Assembly (NCBI GenBank): GCA_028707105.1
Contig: JAQTUY010000081.1
Span: 1-7,189 of the forward strand
Source: Candidatus Omnitrophota bacterium
GTDB taxonomy: Bacteria; Omnitrophota; Koll11; Gygaellales; JAQTUY01
Length of the DNA stretch: 7,189 nucleotides
Direction: 5' to 3'
Below the pieces are notes generated by a model that worked only from the letters and a program-made list of their open reading frames with translations, had not been told where the DNA came from and ran no database searches. Positions 1-6,795 of the stretch are shown piece by piece. Positions within the stretch are counted from its first letter, which is position 1, and each line of letters starts with the position of its first letter. Both the position numbers and the translations under genes were made by a program.

Positions 1-1
1 T

Positions 2-127
2 GTGCGAAGGCGTGACTCCAAGCGGTAAAGGGGTCAAATCCACCACTTTTACTACCATTGCAACAAGAAAAGATACGAACGCTGAAGCGATAAAAATATC
101 TTCTCCGATCGGATAAACCTTTCTCAT
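2..127 (-). CDS. Small membrane protein of unknown function, 5' part only (runs off the left edge)
   Basis: An open frame of 42 codons starts at ATG 127-125 and has no stop before the window edge. The peptide begins MRKVYPIGED, continues with a hydrophobic stretch at about residues 11-29 (many I, F, A, V) that should form one membrane segment, then a Pro-rich turn (DLTPLPLGVTP, residues 30-40). The short basic N-terminus suggests an N-in membrane anchor. The start is supported by a nine-base Shine-Dalgarno match with a 7-nt spacer, and a promoter with a perfect -35 lies upstream. In-frame ATGs at 154 and 166 could give versions 9 or 13 residues longer. I do not recognise the family and propose no function. 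It lies downstream of the glycosylation operon in the same direction but has its own promoter, so it is probably a separate unit. That it is a real gene is fairly sure; its product is unknown. Confidence 0.72.
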   Translation of the reverse strand, partial: MRKVYPIGEDIFIASAFVSFLVAMVVKVVDLTPLPLGVTPSH

Positions 128-131
128 TACG

Positions 132-140
132 TCACCTCCT
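132..140 (-). promoter_or_regulatory. Perfect Shine-Dalgarno sequence for the left-edge gene
   Basis: The minus strand reads AGGAGGTGA, which is fully complementary over nine bases to the usual 16S rRNA 3' tail. From AGGAGG (140-135) to ATG (127) the spacer is 7 nt, which is optimal. This decides the start at 127 and is by far the strongest ribosome binding site in the window. Confidence 0.85.
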
Positions 141-173
141 CTTAGGTCTGTCATTTTTTTCTCCATCCTTAGC

Positions 174-183
174 AAGTTAACTT
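174..183. repeat. 10-bp palindrome at the predicted transcription start
   Basis: AAGTTAACTT is a perfect palindrome that overlaps the predicted start site (about 182) of the left-edge promoter. A second inverted repeat, ATTAA-N6-TTAAT, overlaps the spacer and -10 just upstream (about 191-206). Either could be an operator half-site arrangement, but AT-rich promoters produce such symmetry by chance. Confidence 0.3.
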
Positions 184-188
184 TTTTT

Positions 189-217
189 AAATTAACATAC
201 ATTAATACCGTTGTCAA
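189..217 (-). promoter_or_regulatory. Sigma-70-type promoter for the left-edge small membrane protein
   Basis: On the minus strand a perfect -35 hexamer TTGACA (217-212) is followed by a 17-nt spacer and TAATTT (194-189) as a weak -10. The -10 is preceded by TG one base upstream (197-196), an extended -10 feature. A start near position 182 would give a leader of about 55 nt. The -35 is only 23 nt past the stop codon of the TMTC-like gene, and no terminator hairpin is visible between them, so read-through from the operon is possible. The perfect -35 and the spacing are seen directly. The -10 matches only three of six consensus bases. Confidence 0.6.
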
Positions 218-240
218 GATAATTTTCCAGGTGGCGACTT

Positions 241-2223
241 TTACTTCAACCCTATCGCCCGCAGCAGCCCATCCTCCACCTTATACCCCAGAAGCATCGC
301 TTTTTTAGCGTAACTACGCGCCTGCTCCAGCCGGGGAGGGTCCATTGAAGCGCAAAGAACAGCCAGATTATTATAGGCCGCGGCAAAATCCGGCTCAAGC
401 CTCACCGCCTCAAGCAATTCTTTAAAAGCCTCGGTACCCTCGCCCCTTGAGGCATAAAGGGTGCCTAAAGCATAGCGCGCTCGGGCATAAGCCGTATCCA
501 GCCGGACGGACTTTTCATACGCCGCTATGGCTTCACCGGTCTTGCCCTCGCCCTCCAACACCTGCCCCAGGCCGTAATAAGCAAGGGAAAAATCGGGATC
601 GTATTTGATCGCGCTCTGAAAATAATCCTTAGCCTCTGAAAGCTTTCCTTTAGCCATAGCCACAAAACCTATATTGGTCGCAAAATGCGCTGAGCGCGGA
701 TAAAGCTTAAGGCCTTCTTTTAATACCTTCTCCGCCTCGTCAAATTTACCCATATTTTCATAGACCAGGCCGATCTCATTATAGACTCCCGCGTAACGCA
801 CATTCAGTATCCTGACCTTCTCTAACTCTTCAAGCGCCTCGCTGTATTTACCCTGTTTCCGGCGGATACCGGCCAGGCTCATCCTTGCCCCGATCTTAAT
901 ATCGGCGATCCCGGGAAGCGCGATGGCCTTTTGAAGCTCTTCTTCCGCCTCCGGATACAGGCCGACCTTGAGATATTCCGCGCCCAGGTTATTGTGGACA
1001 AGCGCCGAAGCCTCATCCCTTCTGGCTTCCGCCTTCCATAAGGTGATCCCATCCTTCCATTCAAAATTACGGAACCAGGCCAGGATAGCGTAGATCATAA
1101 TGATCCCTGAAGCCGCGTAGATAAAATAGCGCCGGTGCGCCAAGTATATCCTACAGGTTAATACGGCAAGTATTAAATAAATGCCTATACTCGCCGGATA
1201 AAAATGGTGCTCGGAAGCGATAACATTTAAGGTGCCGTAAAACTTGGGAGCCAGCCCGGCGAGGAATAAACCCAAACCAAAGCTAACAATAGGCTGTTTT
1301 TTTCTCAACGCAAAGATCAATACTATGATCGTGCCCATCGCCAAAACTGAAACTAATGCCAGGGGTTGGAATATGGATCTCAAAACCGGAAGGTTATGAT
1401 AAACGCTCAAAGGCGCGGGAAATAAAAACAGCCTCAAGTAATATAGCGTTACCATAGACTGGGTAAGCGCGTTAGAATACAGGCTGCGCGGCGGATAAAG
1501 ATTACCCACTCCCCCGAAAATGGCTTTACGGTAAAATAAATAAGCAAATGTCAACGCCGCCAGACAGGCATAAAAAATAACCTTTTCTCTTATCCGCGGC
1601 TTTGCCGCGCCGCCGCTCTTACCCTCCCCCGCGCCGTATACAAGATCGCATAAAACTATCATGATGCCAAAACAGATCGCTGTTTCCTTGGTTAAAAGAG
1701 CCAGCGCGTAAAACAAGCAGGTTAATACTTTCCGGTTTTTCAAGTAGGCCAATACTCCTAAAAGCAAAAATGAAGTAACCAGTAGATCTGAACGAGAGGT
1801 GATATAGCTTACCGCTTCGACGTTGATGGGATGAACCAGGAAGAAAGAAGTAATAATAAGGTTCAGGCCGAAAGGGGCCTTCTTAAAAATGAGTTTTAAG
1901 AGCGAATAAAGTAATATGCCGTTAAAAAAATGCAGGAGCAGATTACCGATGTGGTATCCCAGCGGCGCCAGGCCGGAAAATAAATAATTCAGGCTAAAGG
2001 TCAACATCAAAAGCGGCCGGAACGTCCCTTTGGGAGAGGGAAAAGAAGAAAAATGCCCCTTAAAGAATTCAGGAATATAGCGCAGGTCTTTGATGTAACA
2101 GTTATCCTTTAATGAATAAACATCATCAAATACAAAACCGTTACGTAAGGAATTAAAGTATAATGCCGCGCAAATCAGCGCGAATAATCCTGCCGCTATC
2201 ATATTTTGAGTGTTTTTCGTCAT
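241..2223 (-). CDS. TMTC-like GT-C glycosyltransferase with C-terminal TPR repeats
   Basis: A 660-residue integral membrane protein. The N-terminal ~385 residues carry many hydrophobic segments. They hold the GT-C/TMTC-style signatures: an acidic pair in the first outer loop (FVFDD, D33/D34), FRPL (68-71), HPINVEAV (131-138) followed by SRSD, LLTKET (176-181), and EHHFYPASIG (338-347). Residues about 405-646 form seven TPR units, each near 34 residues, with typical A/G/Y positions and a Pro or equivalent near the unit end. Eukaryotic TMTC1-4 have the same architecture and O-mannosylate proteins using a polyprenyl-phosphate sugar; bacterial relatives are mostly uncharacterised. I infer a periplasm-facing glycosyl transferase whose TPRs bind the acceptor or partner proteins. 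It is the last gene of the operon, 56 nt after the GT4 gene. The start at 2223 precedes the first membrane segment, but no clear Shine-Dalgarno sequence is present. The family call is good; donor and acceptor are unknown. Confidence 0.85.
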   Translation of the reverse strand: MTKNTQNMIAAGLFALICAALYFNSLRNGFVFDDVYSLKDNCYIKDLRYIPEFFKGHFSSFPSPKGTFRPLLMLTFSLNYLFSGLAPLGYHIGNLLLHFFNGILLYSLLKLIFKKAPFGLNLIITSFFLVHPINVEAVSYITSRSDLLVTSFLLLGVLAYLKNRKVLTCLFYALALLTKETAICFGIMIVLCDLVYGAGEGKSGGAAKPRIREKVIFYACLAALTFAYLFYRKAIFGGVGNLYPPRSLYSNALTQSMVTLYYLRLFLFPAPLSVYHNLPVLRSIFQPLALVSVLAMGTIIVLIFALRKKQPIVSFGLGLFLAGLAPKFYGTLNVIASEHHFYPASIGIYLILAVLTCRIYLAHRRYFIYAASGIIMIYAILAWFRNFEWKDGITLWKAEARRDEASALVHNNLGAEYLKVGLYPEAEEELQKAIALPGIADIKIGARMSLAGIRRKQGKYSEALEELEKVRILNVRYAGVYNEIGLVYENMGKFDEAEKVLKEGLKLYPRSAHFATNIGFVAMAKGKLSEAKDYFQSAIKYDPDFSLAYYGLGQVLEGEGKTGEAIAAYEKSVRLDTAYARARYALGTLYASRGEGTEAFKELLEAVRLEPDFAAAYNNLAVLCASMDPPRLEQARSYAKKAMLLGYKVEDGLLRAIGLK

Positions 2224-2279
2224 TTCAATCTTTTGGTTATGACCATATGCGCAATTTGTCCGAATTTTAATTAAAGTTT

Positions 2280-3494
2280 TTATAAATGTTCGTATATTTT
2301 ATAAAATCTATCCACGACATATTCCCAGGAAAACTTCTTTTCGATAGTCGCGCGGCCATTCGTACTGAATTTACGCGCAGCTTCTGGATTAGATAAAATC
2401 GCAATAATAGCGCTTGATAACTCATGCGGCGACTTCTGAGGAACCAATAATCCGTTATGACCATCCTCTATTATATCAAGCGTACCTCCTACCCTGCTCG
2501 CGATGACAGGCGTACCGCAGGCCATCGCTTCCAGTAAAACTACTCCCAAGGCCTCGGTTTGACCTGCTAATTCCACGGAAGGCAGACAAAAAATATCCGC
2601 GGAAATATAGTAACGCGGCAGATCCGCGTTCTTAACAACCCCCAAAAATAAAACGTTGTCTTTTAAACCTAATCTTATCGCAAGCGCCTCCAGGCTTGTT
2701 CGCTCCGGCCCATCTCCGATAACCAGCAGTTTTGCTTTAGGAAAACTCTTAATCACCTCTACCATTGCCATTATCAAGTATTGGGTGCCTTTCCAATTTA
2801 CTAATCTGCCGACCGTTAGGATCGAATACTCTTCCTTGATGGAGTATTTCAGGGTTATATCGCCAGGCTTAAAACTATCTGCATCTACCCCCATCGGGAT
2901 AATCTCAACCTTATCACGCGCTCCATCATCAATTGATATGATCTTACTTTTTGTATAACTGCTGTTCGCAGTCACCCGATCGGAATTACGAATAATAAAA
3001 GAACAGATCTTCCGCAGGATCCCTGAATTTCCCATTGTATTTATATCGCTGCCGTGAAGCGTTGTTATATGAGGCGTACCCAAAGCTTTCTTACAAATAG
3101 CTCCGATAATCCCGCTGGGGATCAGCCAGTGAGAATGAACAATATCTATCTTGTTTTGTTTAACTATCTTCACAGCATAAAATAATTCAGATAAAAATAA
3201 CAAAGGAACCTGAATCTTCGCCCAAAAACTATGTTTAATATTAAACAAGATCCCCTGGCCATAAGCCAACCTTTGATATCGAGACGGATAAAAATACGGA
3301 AAGCGAAAAACCTTTAAGCCACCCATAACCTCGAACTTTTCTGCCCGCCAATGATGAGGAGCTAAAATAAAAATCTCCAGGCCGTTTTCCCTTAATCGCC
3401 TGGATAACTCGTAAACAAATAACTGTATAGTATCCCCTTCCCAGCGCGGAAAAGTCGTAGTCAAAACCAAAACTTTTTTTATTTTTTTATTCAT
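2280..3494 (-). CDS. GT4 family glycosyltransferase (GT-B fold)
   Basis: A 404-residue soluble protein with the full GT-B layout. The N-terminal Rossmann domain starts with VLVLTTTFPRWEGD (8-21) and contains HSHW (120-123) and TLHGSD (145-150). The C-terminal domain (Glycos_transf_1) contains IIPMGVD (198-204), VGRLVNWKG (228-236), GDGPE (260-264) and the EX7E motif with E314 and E322 in EALGVVLLEAMACGTPVIAS. The family uses nucleotide-sugar donors with retention of configuration. Here it probably adds a sugar to a lipid-linked or surface glycan in the cytoplasm; the sugar cannot be read from sequence. It lies 34 nt after the ArnT-like gene and 56 nt before the TMTC-like gene. No Shine-Dalgarno sequence is evident before ATG 3494. 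Parts of the gene are visibly more AT-rich than its neighbours, and two A7 runs lie in codons 3-7. The family call is secure. Confidence 0.92.
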   Translation of the reverse strand: MNKKIKKVLVLTTTFPRWEGDTIQLFVYELSRRLRENGLEIFILAPHHWRAEKFEVMGGLKVFRFPYFYPSRYQRLAYGQGILFNIKHSFWAKIQVPLLFLSELFYAVKIVKQNKIDIVHSHWLIPSGIIGAICKKALGTPHITTLHGSDINTMGNSGILRKICSFIIRNSDRVTANSSYTKSKIISIDDGARDKVEIIPMGVDADSFKPGDITLKYSIKEEYSILTVGRLVNWKGTQYLIMAMVEVIKSFPKAKLLVIGDGPERTSLEALAIRLGLKDNVLFLGVVKNADLPRYYISADIFCLPSVELAGQTEALGVVLLEAMACGTPVIASRVGGTLDIIEDGHNGLLVPQKSPHELSSAIIAILSNPEAARKFSTNGRATIEKKFSWEYVVDRFYKIYEHL

Positions 3495-3528
3495 AGTGAA
3501 TATTTAAGACTAAAAGCGGCATTAAAAA

Positions 3529-5034
3529 TCATTGCAGCACCTCAAATATGACGCTCTCACCCTGGCGATAACGTTCCTGCAGGCTGTCGCGGTATTTATC
3601 CAGGAACGGCCCCATATAAAAAGCGGTATCGGGGGTAAACTCGCCTATTAGTATATACTTTATCTTGTGCTTGACTATTTCGCCGCGGATAGCTTCAGGG
3701 TCGGGATCATAAGGATAGCATATGCTTTTGTGCCCGGAATACAAGTAAGTAATAGCCGGTTGGCGCGACAGAACCACGCTTTCATCTCCCGCCAAATTCT
3801 CTTTCAGCCAGGTATTCAGCATCAAAAAATTATTTAAACCCGGCGGAGCCATTGCGCGGTCCGGCTGCCGCGCGAGCCTTACCGTGAAAACAAGATGGAT
3901 TATCAAGAGAATGGCGGCTATCGCGAAAAAACAATGCTTGAGGCGGATAAAACCGCATAATCTTTCCAGTCCGCTCAAGAAATAAAAAAAGACAAGCGGG
4001 AGGATCGGCAGGAAGTAACGGCCGTCTTCAAATGAAGGCCAGAGGCAGATAAAAATAAGATACAGCAGAAAAAATACCGCCAACCCGTATTGCCCTTTCC
4101 GGATCCTGGTAAAGATCCCGGCGGCCATAATAACCAGAGCGGTTAAGGAAAAGACGTTCCACCATATTACCGGGCTGGACTTACGCAAAAACGGGAATAT
4201 GGATACGCCGATCTGATAAAAATAATAACTTCCTCCTTGTATCGCGCGCAAAACCAAAAAATCAGGCTTAGGCGTAACCAGGCCGGGCGGCATGCCTCCC
4301 CAGATAAAATGTTCGAGCGGAGACATGATATAAGGATTATGAATATTTAAGTTGCGCAGCCCCCAGAGAATAACCGGCGGCAGGAATAATATAGTCAAGA
4401 ATATTAATTTCTTAAGGCGGTCTTTACTCTTAGCGCTATCGGGCCTATCCGAATACAAATACAATAAACCGGCAAAGAATAAAAACGCCCCGATATAACG
4501 GGCAAAATATGCCGCGATCAGGGCCAGCGCGGCCAATACCCCTTCCTTATTTAAGAACGAGGTTTTATCTTTATAGCGCGCCAACATAAGGAATGACAAA
4601 GCGCAAAGGCAAAGAAATAAAGGTTCGGTCAATATGCTAGCGCTATAAAATATAAATATGCGGTTTAACGCCAGGCAGAAAACGGCAAATAAGGCGATCC
4701 TGCTTCCGCCGGAGCGCCGGAAGAGAAAATAAAAAGCCGCGACAGATAAACAGGAAAATATGCCGGCGAATAAAGACATCAGCCAGAAATTCCTGCCGCT
4801 GAAAAATATAACGGGAGCCATTATCCAGGATAATAACGGCGGGATAACGGACAGGGGCTCGCCGGGAAAGTTTACCATGCGTAAACCCTGGCCACTCGCC
4901 ACCGACTCGGCCAATATGATATACTGGCAGCTATCGCCTCTATAGTCGATGAATTGTGGACCGATGCGCGCCAAAACAATACAAAGCAGCGCCGCGCTAA
5001 GAATGATCCCAAAAACACCTTTCAGCTTAATCAT
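3529..5034 (-). CDS. ArnT/PMT_2-like GT-C membrane glycosyltransferase
   Basis: A 501-residue multi-pass membrane protein of usual PMT_2/GT39/GT83-like length. A first membrane segment (about 7-25) leads into an outer loop with the family's acidic motif DYRGDSCQY (30-38; D30, D34 and Y38) and a following ASGQG. Further family features are LTEPLF (135-140), ARYIG (178-182) and DGRYFLPILP (337-346) before the last membrane segments. From about residue 390 a soluble, probably periplasmic, domain follows with no later membrane segment. Known relatives move a sugar from a polyprenyl phosphate to lipid A or to protein Ser/Thr; acceptor specificity cannot be predicted here. The start codon shares one base with the stop of the methyltransferase (TAATG), and AGGA lies 4 nt upstream, so translation is probably coupled. 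An upstream GT2 that may make the lipid-linked donor supports the role. Confidence 0.85.
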   Translation of the reverse strand: MIKLKGVFGIILSAALLCIVLARIGPQFIDYRGDSCQYIILAESVASGQGLRMVNFPGEPLSVIPPLLSWIMAPVIFFSGRNFWLMSLFAGIFSCLSVAAFYFLFRRSGGSRIALFAVFCLALNRIFIFYSASILTEPLFLCLCALSFLMLARYKDKTSFLNKEGVLAALALIAAYFARYIGAFLFFAGLLYLYSDRPDSAKSKDRLKKLIFLTILFLPPVILWGLRNLNIHNPYIMSPLEHFIWGGMPPGLVTPKPDFLVLRAIQGGSYYFYQIGVSIFPFLRKSSPVIWWNVFSLTALVIMAAGIFTRIRKGQYGLAVFFLLYLIFICLWPSFEDGRYFLPILPLVFFYFLSGLERLCGFIRLKHCFFAIAAILLIIHLVFTVRLARQPDRAMAPPGLNNFLMLNTWLKENLAGDESVVLSRQPAITYLYSGHKSICYPYDPDPEAIRGEIVKHKIKYILIGEFTPDTAFYMGPFLDKYRDSLQERYRQGESVIFEVLQ

Positions 5035-5840
5035 TATTTCCTGCAGATAGCAACGATATCAAGCGGTTCTCCGGACGTTATCTTATCCATCTTATATAGA
5101 TCGCGCGGATCTGATATCTCCGGGGCTTCATCGCTGTGCTTCCTGACTTTGCGCCCCGGAAGGAGTAAATGCAGAAATTTTACAACAAGAGAGGCCGCGG
5201 GCAAAGGCAGGAGTCTTCTTAAATTAAAAAAATCATAACGCGCGATCCTGACGATCCTCTTAATTCTGGCCCGTTCCAAGCGCATAACTTCCTCGTTGGC
5301 AAAGGTCCCCAAGATCTGCAGATCATGGAATTCATGAGAAAGCAGCGTTTCCATCTCAACGCGGGAATATTCCCGCGCGTGATGTATATTCCAGGGGGGC
5401 ATTGCGCCGGGTAATCTTAAGACCTTATTCGGGGTGGTCAGGATAAAAACACCCCCTTTTTTTAATACCCTGCGCGCCTCGGATACGAAACGCCGGTCAT
5501 CTTTCACGTGTTCGATCACCTGAAAAGAAACTACGGCGTCAAAGGCATCATCATTAAAGGGGATCTTCTTACCGTCGTAAGCCGTAAAAGAACGATTATC
5601 GCCGCCGTATTTCCCGCCGGCTTTTGCTATTAATCCCTTATCCACATCTAGGCCCATAAACTTAGCTACATGGGAAGCCAAAAACATGGCGCCGTATCCG
5701 TCCCCGCAGCCAAGATCCAGGCAAATACTATTTACGGGAATTACCTCTTTGCACCACTCGTAGACAAAGATCTCTTTAAGATAAAGATAATATTCATCCT
5801 GCGACTTTATTTGTTCCGGGATTATTCTCTCTCCGCTCAT
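5034..5840 (-). CDS. Class I SAM-dependent methyltransferase (Methyltransf_11 type)
   Basis: A 268-residue soluble protein with a Rossmann methyltransferase core. Motif I is LDLGCGDGYG (41-50); the acidic ribose-binding end of strand 2 is GLDVD (63-67, D65); D89 in AYDGKKIPF fits the adenine-contacting position; and FDAVVSFQVIEHV (100-112) plus GGVFILTTPN (129-138) form the post-I motifs. WNIHHAREYS (150-159) is a pattern seen in methyltransferases found in polysaccharide clusters. It probably methylates a sugar or other part of the glycan built by this operon, perhaps as a cap, but the substrate is unknown. The C-terminal ~100 residues are basic and Leu-rich and may bind membrane or partner. 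It begins 48 nt after the GT2 stop with no Shine-Dalgarno sequence in front (leader AGAGTAAATAA), and its stop overlaps the next start by one base. Confidence 0.88.
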   Translation of the reverse strand: MSGERIIPEQIKSQDEYYLYLKEIFVYEWCKEVIPVNSICLDLGCGDGYGAMFLASHVAKFMGLDVDKGLIAKAGGKYGGDNRSFTAYDGKKIPFNDDAFDAVVSFQVIEHVKDDRRFVSEARRVLKKGGVFILTTPNKVLRLPGAMPPWNIHHAREYSRVEMETLLSHEFHDLQILGTFANEEVMRLERARIKRIVRIARYDFFNLRRLLPLPAASLVVKFLHLLLPGRKVRKHSDEAPEISDPRDLYKMDKITSGEPLDIVAICRK

Positions 5841-5888
5841 TTATTTACTCTGAGGGAGAACGCGGCGGGATCAAGATCAGTGATCTGC

Positions 5889-6758
5889 TTAAAGGCCATC
5901 GGCTTCTGTCTTCTCCATCCGTAATTGATTAATTTGCTCCGAAACCAGCCCCATCAGGAATATCAAGACCGAATTACTGAAGAGGAACACTGCCATATTA
6001 GTGAAACGATGAAAAATAATGTAGGTGTATAAATAATACAACAGGCCGGAGATGAAAAATACCAGGCTCACCGGGACAAAGACGCGCAAAGGCGAGAAGA
6101 AAATAGCTATCTTGGTGATTATCACCAGGAAGCGGACCCCGTCTTTAAGGAGCCGGATCTTACTTTTCCCTTTCAGGCGGATATTATTAGAAACTGCCAC
6201 ATACTTTATCGGCCTTCCGGCCTTAAGGAACGCCAGGGTAATGGTGGAAGGGTAAGAGAAACCGTTAGGAAGCAGATAGGCGAACTTTAAAGCCGCCTTT
6301 CTTTTGACGGCCCGGAACCCGCTGGTCAGGTCCTCTATCTTAAAGCCGGTCACGTAGCTGGCAAAGGAATTATAGATCCTGTTGGCGATCCCGCGCAGAG
6401 AGAACAGGCTCTGCCTGCTCCTGGCGCCGACTATCATATCAAATCTGTCTATTTCCTTAAGCAAGAGGGGGATATCTTTTACCGCGTGCTGGCCGTCGGC
6501 ATCCATAAATACGATGATATCGCTGGTAGAATTTCTTAAAGCGGTCTTAATGCTGGCGCCGTTACCAATATTATAAGGGTGGCGCAGAACGCGCGCGCCG
6601 TTATCCTGCGCGATCCGGGCAGTTTGGTCGGATGAAGCGTCATCAACAACTGTAACAGCCACCCCGCTGCCCAGAACGCCCCTGATCTCCCCGATGACCC
6701 CGGCAATACTATCTTCTTCGTTATAAGCGGGGATCACTATCTCGATGCTATTTTCCAT
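5889..6758 (-). CDS. GT2 polyprenyl-phosphate sugar synthase (DPM1/GtrB-like)
   Basis: A 289-residue enzyme with a complete GT-A catalytic domain and two C-terminal membrane segments. Visible motifs are VIPAYNEE (8-15), VVDDASSD (37-44), the metal-binding MDADGQH (85-91), DLTSGFR (143-149) and IRLKGKSK (193-200), all as in dolichyl/undecaprenyl-phosphate mannose or glucose synthases. Hydrophobic segments at about 226-248 and 255-273 are followed by a charged tail containing EQINQLRMEK (274-283). The family transfers a sugar from GDP- or UDP-sugar to polyprenyl phosphate at the cytoplasmic face; the sugar here is not determinable. As first gene of the operon it could supply the donor for the two GT-C enzymes downstream. 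The start is fixed by the family-typical N-terminus and by the lack of any other Met before residue 85. There is no Shine-Dalgarno sequence, and the -10 element ends 6 nt before the ATG, so a leaderless transcript is likely. Confidence 0.9.
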   Translation of the reverse strand: MENSIEIVIPAYNEEDSIAGVIGEIRGVLGSGVAVTVVDDASSDQTARIAQDNGARVLRHPYNIGNGASIKTALRNSTSDIIVFMDADGQHAVKDIPLLLKEIDRFDMIVGARSRQSLFSLRGIANRIYNSFASYVTGFKIEDLTSGFRAVKRKAALKFAYLLPNGFSYPSTITLAFLKAGRPIKYVAVSNNIRLKGKSKIRLLKDGVRFLVIITKIAIFFSPLRVFVPVSLVFFISGLLYYLYTYIIFHRFTNMAVFLFSNSVLIFLMGLVSEQINQLRMEKTEADGL

Positions 6759-6764
6759 GTTTTG

Positions 6765-6793
6765 ATTATATCACCGCGGCCAAAGGAACACAA
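6765..6793 (-). promoter_or_regulatory. Extended -10 promoter of the glycosylation operon, predicted leaderless
   Basis: On the minus strand TTGTGT (6793-6788, three of six -35 bases) is followed by exactly 17 nt and a perfect TATAAT (6770-6765). TG lies one base upstream (TGATATAAT, 6773-6765), a full extended -10. Only six bases (CAAAAC) separate the -10 from ATG 6758, so the normal start of transcription falls on or next to the A of the start codon. The promoter begins 2 nt after the T-run of the pilin terminator. The motif is seen directly; leaderless translation is inferred. Confidence 0.75.
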
Positions 6794-6795
6794 TG

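Noticed and set aside
2224..2279. Possible internal promoter before the TMTC-like gene (TTAAAA, 17 nt, TATGGT on the minus strand)
   Set aside because: Only four of six bases match in each hexamer, in an AT-rich spacer where such matches are expected; the TTTAATTAAA palindrome at 2266-2275 is likewise probably chance.
2656..2958. Plus-strand open frame of 100 codons
   Set aside because: It lies antisense inside the GT4 gene, across conserved motifs of that family; it is a reading-frame shadow.
4954..5238. Plus-strand open frame of 94 codons
   Set aside because: It overlaps the start of the ArnT-like gene and the end of the methyltransferase, has no recognisable protein features, and its sequence is fully explained by the conserved minus-strand genes.
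5874..5886. Palindrome AGATCA-G-TGATCT between the GT2 end and the methyltransferase
   Set aside because: A perfect 13-bp symmetry, but it overlaps the GT2 stop region, has no promoter beside it and no T-run, so neither an operator nor a terminator can be supported.
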